In this document: piece by piece, positions 11,245-18,166 of the stretch | How positions within the stretch are numbered: position 1 is the stretch's first letter | Layout of the letters: each line of letters starts with the position of its first letter | Assembly (NCBI GenBank): GCA_009602725.1 | Contig: WELB01000061.1 | Location: forward strand, 343,236-361,401 | Direction: 5' to 3' | Origin: Spirogloea muscicola | Taxonomy: Eukaryota; Streptophyta; Zygnematophyceae; Spirogloeales; Spirogloeaceae | DNA length: 18,166 nt | The notes under the pieces: model-generated | The model's input: only the letters and a program-made list of their open reading frames with translations | Told to the model about the DNA's origin: nothing | The model's database searches: none | Translations under genes and position numbers: made by a program

Positions 11245-12085
11245 TTGGAAGAAACAGCTCCTTCATCGTATGGCTGTGAGAGGCCAGCCCAAGAGAAAAT
11301 GAACATGGTCCGCAGTGTCTTGAGAGCTCTGTACACTCTTCTTCTGGGTTCGGCAGCTGAAGTGGAGATCGGCCAGCTGCCCTTCCAGGCTGCCCTCCGC
11401 GCTGCCCGCGACGGGCTCCTGACGGTCCGCCCCAACATGTCGGAGCAGGCCGTCCATTTCATCCACCTCGCTCACACCCCTGACAGGCGTGCTCAGGCAC
11501 CCTACACGGCGCTGGTCAAGAAAGCGGCTTTTGACCAGGTGGTGGAGCTTCTCCCTCCGCCTGACCTTCGCGGGCGCGCCCGGCTCCTCTCAGCCTCCTC
11601 CCCTGGGGCGGCGGCGTGGTTATCGGGGCTCCCACTATATGCGGGATCACCATGCCAGATGAGGTCTTCCGGACAGCGGTCCACAGGCTCTTAAGCCTCC
11701 TTGCCTCGTGGGCGTCACTCAGTGCGAGTGCGGTGCCTGTCACGCCGACCCTGCGGAGCTCGCTGCGCACATGCTCCGTTGCGCGCACGGGGGCGAGAGG
11801 ACCGATTCCCACGACCTCCTGCGAGATGGCATGCAGGGGGTGTTCATGGAGGCAGGTTACAAGGTGGCCGATTTCGGCAGCCGCTGGCTGGACCTCCTCC
11901 AGCGGCTTGCCCGTCAGGCCATTGACCGGCGGCCGGGTCTGCCAGGGGCGCTGCCCGGCTTCAACGCCGTCGGTTCGCTCGCCCGAGTCTTCCGTAAGCG
12001 CCTGGCGGTCTCGTTCCAACGCTCCCTTGCCTATGCCCTCCACACGCGAGCAGGCCGTGCTATGAAAAAGATTTCGTGTATTTGA
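11245..12085 (+). mobile_element. Frameshifted remnant of a non-LTR-type retrotransposon ORF 3' end
   Basis: Three open stretches in successive plus frames together read like the C-terminal part of algal reverse-transcriptase polyproteins: 11245 to about 11640 (DRRAQAPYTALVKKAAF, RLLSASSPGAAAWLSGLPL), about 11640-11700 (MPDEVFRTAVHRL), and about 11700-12085 (GVTQCECGACHADPAELAAH, SHDLLRDGMQGVFMEAGY, SFQRSLAYALHTRAGRAM). The Cys/His cluster (C-x2-C-x9-H-x3-C) resembles the CCHC motif before the restriction-like endonuclease of R2-type elements. The RPD-type catalytic segment expected after it is not seen. Two frame changes and lack of any reverse-transcriptase core mark it as dead and 5'-truncated. 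It is GC-rich compared with its flanks. A 203-codon frame on the opposite strand is a shadow. The family assignment is from remembered patterns. Confidence 0.6.
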
Positions 12086-12233
12086 AACAAACGAAGGCCA
12101 AATGGCCAAGTACAAAGGCACGCACATCTTAAGACCTACATAACCTACAGTAGATATGTATGGCTATGGCTGCTGCGTCTGGGTCTCGGCGGAGTGCCTC
12201 TTTCCCTGCAGCGAGCTACTCTGACTTGATGTT

Positions 12234-12250
12234 GCTCACCCGCGGGTACT
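12234..12250 (+). repeat. Dispersed repeat core GCTCACCCGCGGGTACT
   Basis: One mismatch in 17 against 12669-12685. The 15-20 bases upstream (TCTGACTTGATGTT) also align weakly with the other two copies; downstream similarity stops after about three bases. ACCCGCGGGT is a perfect palindrome. Confidence 0.6.
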
Positions 12251-12337
12251 GAGCTTCCCTCTGCATCGTCTCGTGTTTTGTAGAGTAGTCCTTTTCCGGC
12301 ACCTCTTTCTTTGGTTTGGACATTGTCCATTCTTTTT

Positions 12338-12356
12338 GGGCTGGCTTTGCCAGCCC
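12338..12356. repeat. 8-bp hairpin GGGCTGGC-TTT-GCCAGCCC
   Basis: Perfect inverted repeat with a three-base loop in pyrimidine-rich DNA with no gene. Function unknown. Confidence 0.7.
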
Positions 12357-12501
12357 CTCTTCTCTATGGGCGAGCACTTTCTTTCTTCTTCTGAGCTGGC
12401 CACCCACCGCCATCGCCCTCTGCTGGAAGCGTCTTTCTTCGGGCCCCTCCTCTCTTGTGAGAAGAGCTTGTCTTTCTTTCCCAGCCACCTTCTTGAATTG
12501 G

Positions 12502-12535
12502 GCTACTTCTTCTCTGAATAGAGAGAAGAAGTAGC
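12502..12535. repeat. Perfect 14-bp inverted repeat with 6-base loop
   Basis: The left arm GCTACTTCTTCTCT and the right arm AGAGAAGAAGTAGC are exact reverse complements around GAATAG. Lies 420 bases beyond the retroelement remnant. Could be a remnant of transposon termini or a foldback; no gene is nearby. Confidence 0.8.
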
Positions 12536-12636
12536 AGGCCTCGGTTGCATATTACAGAATGCGGCTCTATATTAGTTTGCAGCGCTCGCAAGCATTGGCC
12601 TTAAGTCAGGCCTCCGGCTTTTGTGGCGGCGCTCCA

Positions 12637-12709
12637 GCTCCCCAAGTTAGCTTGTCGGATTTGTTTGTGCTCACCCGTGGGTACTAACGTCACCTTAGGC
12701 ACCTCAATT
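12637..12709 (+). repeat. Dispersed repeat, distal part, copy upstream of eIF3k
   Basis: Plus-strand counterpart of 2047-1969 (minus), with the same landmarks in the same order, including GCTTGTCGGAT, GCTCACCCGTGGGTACT (12669-12685) and CCTTAGGCACCTCAATT (12693-12709). The distance from here to the conserved 12776-12810 block is about 35 bases longer than in the TFIIB copy. Confidence 0.6.
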
Positions 12710-12775
12710 TAGGTCTCCATATCATGTAGCCTGGTACAGTTTGCACTAGGCTCTGCCTGAAAACTGTATTGGCTT

Positions 12776-12810
12776 GAATTGGCCTCGCTTTCAATTCATG
12801 CGCTCCGCGC
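12776..12810 (+). promoter_or_regulatory. Conserved upstream block shared with TFIIB (eIF3k copy)
   Basis: Begins GAATTGGCCTCGCTTTCAAT and ends CCGCGC, aligning to the minus strand at 1935-1900 with 33 of 36 columns identical. Much better preserved than the flanking repeat, which suggests either recent origin or constraint. Lies 429 bases upstream of the first recognised eIF3k exon. Confidence 0.55.
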
Positions 12811-13131
12811 GCTTTCCACCCTCCGAGCGTCGAACACCCCTGGCACAAGTACTCTTAAGCCCAAAAAGCCCTCAGTCTCGACCGTGCGACGGCCGACCGA
12901 TTGGCGGCTCGCTGCTAAGCCGGCCCAGTCACGGGGCCCGGCTGTCCTGCGGCGGGTAATAACTCAATTACCCGGCGCCGGGGGTTTGGGTTTTCGGAGC
13001 CGCGGGCCGCGCCGGACTCCGCGCCGCTGAGTGCGGCGGAGGACGCGGCCGCGGGCTTGGACGACGCCTTGGCTTTGAGCCCTCGCTCCGAGTGCCGGAG
13101 GGAGGAGCGCCGCCAGGGCGCCGCGCGCCGG

Positions 13132-13132
13132 N
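13132..13132. other. Ambiguous base N (assembly uncertainty)
   Basis: The only N in the window, in very GC-rich DNA about 107 bases upstream of the first recognised eIF3k exon, where the start exon should be. May mark a collapsed or unresolved stretch. Confidence 0.95.
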
Positions 13133-13238
13133 CGGCGGCGTCGGCGGCGGAGGCTGGCGCTGGCCTTTGCGCCTCGTGTCACGAGCTCTGGAGCTCACGC
13201 CACCGCGCCCCTGGGCCGCCGGCGGCGGCCGTTTGCAG

Positions 13239-15399
13239 GTGGAGTCGCGCAAGTGGGACCTGGACACCAACCTCACGCTCCTGCGCCTCTACCAGGTCCG
13301 CAGAGACAGCCCTCCCTCCTTCACTGGCCAGGGCCTGCGCACAAACTACCTCTCTCTGTATATGCACTCAGCACACAAGTGAATGCTCTCTCCCCCTCTG
13401 CCCCTCTCTCTCTGCCACTCTCTCTGCCTCTCTCTCCTCACTCCCTCTGTCCCTCCCTGCCTCGGAATCTCCTCTTGCTTGTCGTTTGGTCTTTCCCCTT
13501 TCTCCGTGCTCCTCGGATAGTGCATGCCCCGGCACTGTCGCTGCCTTGTCCCTGAGGTGCCCTGCACTCAAGCATCACATGCTCACAGCAACTTCTGACG
13601 AGGTCGGCGGGGACTGGGTGGGGGGCCCGTGCAGTTTGAGCCAGCACGGCTGAGCGTCCCAGTCGTTACCAGCATCCTCGTCAAGGTGTGCCCCACCTCA
13701 CCTTTAGTCTTCAACAGCTTCAGTAGCCCCCCCCCCCCTAATACCTGGGTGGGACCCACGCAGTCTTACACTGAGAAGTGCTGGAGACGCTGCTGCGGAG
13801 GCAGCGGTGCTGAGGTAGAAATGAGTTGGGCGTCTGTGACGCCATGCCACACTAAGAGAGGCCACCATCTGTGCATCACACGTGGTCGTGGTGGACGCAG
13901 GCGCTCATGGTGCTGCCGCGCCTCGACTTCAGCCTGTGCATGTTCCTCGTCCCGGAGAAGCTCGTAACGTTCACTTGCCCACTCTTCTTCCTCCTCCCCC
14001 CACCTCTCGACGAGCTTCCAGTTGCACCTGCAGAGCTTACAGAAGAGTTAGCCCGCAGCTGCGCTTGGCTCTCCCGCCTCCCACAATGCCAGAAAGTGGC
14101 TAGATTCAGTGATCAAATCGTTGATTCTTGACGGGAAGGCCACCTTCTTCCAGGCCGTGGCGGCCCTTCCTTGGGCCCCACCCCTCAGGGAAGGTTGCCG
14201 ACGCCACTCCAGGCGGAATGCTGCCTGGAGCAGTGCAGCGCACTGGGCCAGCTTTGTGATGCTTGCACCTTGGCTCTGCCACCTCTTACAGCAAATGGAG
14301 GAGCCGATTCTGACACTTGCAACCCTTCATCACTTGCTAGAGGTAGGACTGCCCCCTCTTCAAGCCCAGCAGCCACGGCCAGTGTCGGCCACAGCCCCCA
14401 TCACGTTGCTTGGCAGCTGCTTACTGTGCTCCCGCGCTGCCATGCGCCGGCGGCAGCATGACTTGCGGCTTCCATTGCCAGAAGGGCTATGCTGACTGGC
14501 TTTGCTTGGTGCCTTCCCGCCGTGGCCCTGCAGACGGCCCAGTTTGCCAAATTCTGGACGGAGGCTGCCCGCAGCCGGGGCCTCCTCGAGAGTGTGCCAG
14601 GCAAGGAGGCTCCATAACTTCCGCTGGGTTGCCCTCATTGTGGAAGCTTCACAAGCCCGCTGGACACATCTCACGCCGTGCCAAAAGTACACCGCACCCT
14701 ACTTTGCCTCATGCCATGGGCAAGCTTAACCTGTGCGCCTGTTTGTTTGTGCGCCTGTTTGTTGCGGGGCAGGCTTAGAGGACGGGCTACAGGAGTATGC
14801 GATACACGTGCTGTCGCTGACGTTCCAGCGGGTGCCTCGACAAGTTCTAGCGGAGGTGCGGTTAGCGGGCCTTATGCTCATGCGTTGAGCCGTGCCTCTC
14901 TTACCTGCAGTAACGTGCAGCAGAGCACCATAGCTGTGTTGCGCTTCAGGTTGTTCTGCACATGCTAATGTGAGCTTAAGTGCCTGCTGCTTGTCTCAGG
15001 CGGTCAACATCGACGGCCCGTCCTTGGACAAGTTCCTGCAAGACCAGGTCGTCGCGGCCGGGTGGACGGTCGAGGACACGGCCCGGGGGCAGGTCAGTTG
15101 AGCAAAGCCCACAAGACACTGCAAGCTTTTGCGCCTTTGCTCGGTGCAGCCACCGCCAGGGAGGGGCTTTCTCAAATAGCCATCACAGAGTAGGCCACCC
15201 TCAAGTAAATCTATGTGAATTGGCCCATCTGCTGGGGCCATACCCTGCTTGTTGAGACTCACGTGTTGGGCCACATGTGATGCAGGTCGTGGTGCTGCCC
15301 AAGAACGAGGAGAACTGTCCTGAGCTCAAGAAATTCTCATCAATTGATGGCATCCCCCTAGCACACGTCTCGCGGGTGTTCCCTGTCCTTTCCTCATGA
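13239..15399 (+). CDS. EIF3K: Eukaryotic translation initiation factor 3 subunit K, exons 2-9; first exon not found
   Basis: A PCI-family subunit of the eIF3 complex, which organises the 43S pre-initiation complex on the 40S ribosome. Exons: 13239-13295, 13635-13685, 13901-13963, 14292-14342, 14534-14600, 14773-14855, 15000-15092, 15286-15399; phases agree throughout and give 192 residues to the TGA. Landmarks follow the plant protein in order: DLDTNLTLLRLYQ, FEPARLSVPVVTSILVK, ALMVLPRLDFSLCMFLVPEK, QMEEPILTLATLHHLLE, FAKFWTEAARS, EYAIHVLSLTFQRVPRQVLA, VNIDGPSLDKFL, AAGWTVEDTARGQ, VVVLPKNEENCPELKK, HVSRVFPVL. Normal length is about 220, so some 25-30 N-terminal residues (the family's YNP..L..LE.YV part) are missing. 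No ATG exists between 12801 and the first exon. The intron at 14601-14772 has a GC donor. Convergent with the oxygenase gene. Confidence 0.94.
13386..13463 (+). repeat. Pyrimidine (CT) tract in an eIF3k intron
   Basis: Nearly pure C/T, CTCTCT-rich, in the intron 13296-13634 of the sense strand, well upstream of the acceptor. Confidence 0.7.
13727..13738 (+). repeat. Poly(C) run of 12
   Basis: Twelve consecutive C in the eIF3k intron 13686-13900; length may be unreliable in the assembly. Confidence 0.8.
14601..14772 (+). other. GC-AG intron of eIF3k
   Basis: The exon ends GAGAGTGTGCCAG and the intron starts GCAAGG. The acceptor GGGGCAG is followed by GC TTA GAG. The split Gly codon gives ESVPG-LEDGLQEYAIH, matching the family; reading on meets a stop after six codons, and no GT donor fits. 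Confidence 0.85.
14733..14763 (+). repeat. 16-base tandem duplication next to a splice acceptor
   Basis: The unit GTGCGCCTGTTTGTTT is repeated 1.9 times and ends 9 bases before the acceptor of the GC-AG intron, forming its T-rich tract. Confidence 0.8.
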
Positions 15400-15823
15400 G
15401 GGCCAGGCAGCGAGCAAGCAGCAGAGAACTCCAATGCTCGCGTTCTGGCAGCCAACTGAAGCTTAAGTCCCTCAGTCATGCATCAGCCCAAGCCTACAGG
15501 CAATGTGTTCTTGCAGGCGGCAATGCTGGCACATAATGTTGCTAAGTCTCAGGCAGTTGAGTAATGAACTTGCTCAGAAGTTGCAATGCTTGAAATTTGT
15601 CAATTCACAGGAACTTGGTTGAGTGGGGAACTCGGTATATGTTGATCATAAAAGTCAAGTATGTCATTGTACAAAGAAAACTGAATACCAATGTTGTTGT
15701 GGTCAAGTACATACCACTCCATGCTCTCCTGTCATAAAGTGCGACTGCATGTACGTCGTACTGTTACACAGTACACAATTTTCAGAATGCAGGTGGAGGA
15801 CAAAGCTTGCACCACCTCCTGGC
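15400..15823. other. Convergent 3' region between eIF3k and the oxygenase
   Basis: 424 bases with the two 3' untranslated regions facing each other; no gene recognised. A TGTAA signal is present for the minus-strand gene, but I find no TGTAA on the plus strand for eIF3k, which must use a variant signal. Confidence 0.6.
15764..15768 (-). terminator. TGTAA poly(A) signal of the Rieske oxygenase gene
   Basis: TGTAA on the minus strand 55 bases past the stop codon, the chlorophyte consensus at a plausible distance. Confidence 0.55.
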
Positions 15824-18159
15824 TCATCGGGTTGCGTGGTCATAGCCCCGGTATGTGAAGTAGGTAGTAAATTTGTTGAGGTAGAGTGAAAGCCCAAGTG
15901 CGGCGAGGGCGCCAGCAGCAACACCAAATCGCACAACAGGTGCAACCCTGAGGGCTGCAGCAACTGCCAGAAGCGCGAACGTGACGCCGTAAAGTACCTT
16001 GCTCGCGGTCTGAGCTGTGCCAAGAACCTTGGAGCAGGTCATGCAGTGCCGCGTGTGGCCCATGAAGCGATCCATAACCGCCTCTCGCCGGGCCCACCGT
16101 GTATCTAGCTCCCCATTTACGCCAGGCGCCCACTCCACCTTGCCGCCTGCCCAACTCAATGCACGGCCCTGAAGGACGTAAGCGCCTGGGTAATCATGGT
16201 ATTGAACTGGGATCTGCATCTAAAGGGTGTAGGGCTAGATGTCAAATCTCTACAAGGTCTTGCTGACGCGCAAAGAGGAGAGCAGTGCAGGCAACCAATG
16301 AGCACTCTGAAACCAGACCAGAATAAGTGTGATAGTCGAAACAAAGACTTGGGTCCTTGTCCAGTATCATCATAAATGAGCTGGCGTCTGTAGTACACCT
16401 GCAATCTGAGCAAGTAACACAGGAGTGAAGGAGGACAGAGCAGGAGATAGAACCCGTGAGGTTGCGCACCTCCGTGCTTGGCGAACCACTGGCGGAATGC
16501 GTGCACAAAGCGGTCAGCAGATGTTGGGAGGTACATGACCTTGTTGTACTCCTCTGCCCTCGCGCCCTTTTGCGCCAGCAGCTTTTCCTGCGCGTGCAGA
16601 AAGTAGGAGTCGCCTGCGAGGGCAACAGCAACGACGACATGTATGAGTCAGCATCAGGGGTTGATTGGGGGCTGCAGACACGCACGTAAGAAGGGAGGGA
16701 AGTGGAGGCAAACAGGGCCCCACCGTCGAGAACAGCGAGGTCGAGGAGGTGCAGGAGCCATTTCGGGAAGAAAGGAAAGAGGCCGCCGCGCGCTGCGCCT
16801 GGCTTGCTGTAGTAGGTGACAAGTACGCGGCTCGCTCCTGGGGCCGTGGGCGTGAGGTATAATGTCAACATTCCCTTGAGCTGCTTGCCCTTGCGCTCAA
16901 AGGCCCTGTCGTGACAGGCATGCCGGATTTGTGAGCTCACAGCAATTGCCTCCCTCTCTCAGTCTCTCCCTCCCTCTACCCTTCCATCTCCATCCCTCCC
17001 TCCCTCTTCCTCCCAAACCCCACCCCTTTCCCCCACAACCCCTTGCTCTCCCTCTGACCTCCCCCTCCCCCTCCCCTCTTTCTCTTCCTCTTGTGGCCAA
17101 CACTCCTCCCTCCCTCCCTGTTCCTGTGCCCTGCAACACCGCCTCTCTTGTTGTTCTCTCCTGCGTCTTCGCCTTGGCTTCTCCTACCTTCTCCTCTGTT
17201 TTCCTAGCCTGCTTCTATCCCTCTCTTCATGCTACCCCCATGCCCAAGGTGTCGCCTTTTGCATTGGCAAGGATGCAACAAGGCAGGACGACATGGACCA
17301 TCAAAGGTGGTCGCGGAGCAGCAGCAACATGAGCAGCTTGCTGATGGCCGGCCTGTCAGTAGATAGGTCGGTCTGGCCACTTCCTACCACTGCTGAATGT
17401 GACCACCAGCACTTACCGCTCGTATGTGAAGCGGCTGGGCGCCTGGTACTCCACGCGCAAGTGCTTCACGCCTGGGAAGACGTCTACGTCGCTCTCACCA
17501 ATGAACCCCTCCTTGCCCGAGGATGCGAGGCGAAACGGCAGGGCCTTCTCGCCCATGACACGTTGCAGCGGCCCAATGCGGTGGTGCGCAAATGGGAGGT
17601 GCGACGGATCGACGACGTTCTCCGTGAGCATCTCCCAGCCATAGGCCATGTCGCGCACCGTGGAGCGCGCCGCCCAGCCCTCGGTGACAGGGTTGACCGG
17701 CGGCGGCGTGGCCGCCGCGCGCTCCCAGCTGCTCTCGTCGGGCCACACGAAGAGGACGCCCTGCGCCTCGGTGGTAGGCAGCGCCACGGCGCAGGCGCGT
17801 GGCGACGACGCCGCCGCCGCGCTGCCGTTGTCGCCGGGCGGCGCCTGCGGGATGTGCTGGCACTTGCCGTCGCCGCCGAACGCCCACCCGTGGTACGAGC
17901 ACTGCAGCCGCCCCGCCTCGTCAATCCGCCCCTGCGCCGCCGCCGCCGCCGCAGCAGCCAGCCGCTGGTCAGCGAGGCGTGCGCTGCCAGCGCCGGCGGC
18001 AAGGGGGTTGAGCCGGCGCCAGAGGCCCGACCTCGGACAGCGGGACGAGGCGGTGGGGGCACTGGTCCAGGAAGCAGCGCCAGCGGCCGCCGGCGTCGCG
18101 CCACAGCACCAGCGGGCGGCCCAGGACAGACACGGCGTGCGGCCGCGTCGGATCCATCT
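15824..18159 (-). CDS. Pheophorbide a oxygenase/PTC52-family Rieske oxygenase, 3' part, 5 exons; continues off the right edge
   Basis: Plastid membrane Rieske non-haem iron oxygenase of the PAO/TIC55/PTC52 group; PAO opens the chlorin ring in chlorophyll breakdown. Exons (minus): 18159-18032, 17931-17417, 16905-16724, 16613-16470, 16206-15824, about 450 residues. Numbering from the Met at 18157: Rieske ligands C33, H35, C53, H56 (CPHRLVPLSE...CSYHGW); mononuclear iron motif N147-D150-H153-H158 (ENVVDPSHLPFAHH); PAO domain with QEKLLAQKG and PTSADRFVHAFRQWF; a CxxC at 377-380 in GHTRHCMTCSK; then hydrophobic helices (about 390-430) near the C-terminus, as in membrane-bound members. An acceptor (CACAG) sits just before the first Met and the conserved WYPV-type start is absent, so the transit peptide and first exon(s) are outside. 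Which family member it is stays open. The 16470/16206 junction is the least certain. Confidence 0.92.
16949..17122. repeat. Pyrimidine-rich tract (purine/G-rich on sense strand) in an oxygenase intron
   Basis: CCCTCCCT-type sequence in the intron 17416-16906. On the gene's strand bases 17014-16994 read GGG(7)GGG(1)GGG(1)GGG (loop lengths in brackets), a canonical G-quadruplex pattern, with further GGGAGGG runs at 17104-17120. Confidence 0.7.
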
Positions 18160-18166
18160 CTGTGCG

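Larger units (their letters stand above)
12086..13238. other. Gene-free, repeat-rich interval between retroelement remnant and eIF3k
   Basis: Holds a palindromic hairpin (12338-12356), pyrimidine-rich DNA (12260-12520), a 14-bp inverted repeat (12502-12535), two copies of a dispersed repeat (about 12215-12250 and 12637-12709), the block shared with TFIIB (12776-12810), and GC-rich DNA with the ambiguous base at 13132. Between 12801 and 13238 the plus strand has no ATG, so no ordinary first exon for eIF3k can start there. A frame from the ATG at 12798 reaches a possible donor (CAA|GTACTC, phase 0), but its 17 residues do not resemble the eIF3k N-terminus. Confidence 0.5.

Noticed and set aside
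11516-12127. 203-codon minus-strand frame
   Set aside because: Antisense to the retroelement remnant; no recognisable motif, and the plus-strand frames carry the family patterns.
12216-12488. Charged 90-codon minus-strand frame and its plus-strand counterpart (12273-12521)
   Set aside because: Purine/pyrimidine-biased low-complexity DNA; no start context, splice phasing or family match.
12798-12848. Possible eIF3k first exon (ATG at 12798, donor CAA|GTACTC, phase 0)
   Set aside because: The 17 residues do not resemble the conserved eIF3k N-terminus, and the ATG lies inside the block that is non-coding upstream of TFIIB.
16340-16380. C-box-like ATGATGA on the sense strand of an oxygenase intron, possible C/D snoRNA
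   Set aside because: No D box (CTGA) at a suitable distance and no terminal stem.
16242-16940. 232-codon minus-strand open frame read as one protein
   Set aside because: Only its first part (16905-16724) is a true exon; the rest runs through intron and is out of frame with the next conserved exon.
17484-18104. 206-codon and 135-codon minus-strand frames rich in Arg, Ala and Pro
   Set aside because: Out-of-frame shadows of the Rieske oxygenase exon 17931-17417, which carries the conserved motifs.

Overview
This is nuclear DNA of a eukaryote, most likely a green alga (Chlorophyta). Five conserved genes are cut into many short exons. Almost all introns are GT-AG and two look GC-AG. First exons are very GC-rich, and two 3' ends carry the TGTAA poly(A) signal typical of chlorophytes. 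The proteins read like plant/algal families, including a chlorophyll-breakdown type Rieske oxygenase. I cannot name the species. There is no operon structure, CRISPR array or prokaryotic signal. Exon models were built by hand from splice sites, reading phase and remembered family sequences; no search was run.

Layout, left to right: (1) minus strand, the 5' part of transcription factor TFIIB (exons 1639-101), running off the left edge; (2) a 2.35-kb spacer (1640-3987) with the TFIIB upstream region, a degraded tRNA-like element and a small tandem repeat; (3) minus strand, a complete 14-exon vacuolar H+-ATPase subunit B gene (7604-3988); (4) a 613-bp divergent promoter region; (5) plus strand, a membrane-anchored cyclophilin (8218-10739); (6) a frameshifted remnant of a non-LTR-type retrotransposon 3' end (11245-12085) followed by repeat-rich DNA; (7) plus strand, eIF3 subunit k (13239-15399), whose first exon is missing, near an ambiguous base at 13132; (8) minus strand, a pheophorbide a oxygenase/PTC52-family Rieske oxygenase (18159-15824), convergent with eIF3k and running off the right edge.

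The genes are unrelated housekeeping functions (transcription initiation, translation initiation, endomembrane acidification, protein folding, chlorophyll catabolism or plastid oxygenase chemistry). The strongest unexpected signal is in non-coding DNA: the regions upstream of TFIIB (minus, about 2047-1900) and of eIF3k (plus, about 12637-12810) are diverged copies of one sequence. They include a 36-column block that is about 92% identical by hand alignment, and its core recurs (16 of 20) about 233 bases upstream of the V-ATPase B start. Other points of interest are an Arg in place of the first zinc ligand of TFIIB, a 25-base TFIIB exon, two GC-AG introns, and a cyclophilin that joins a Golgi-type anchor to a canonical catalytic domain.
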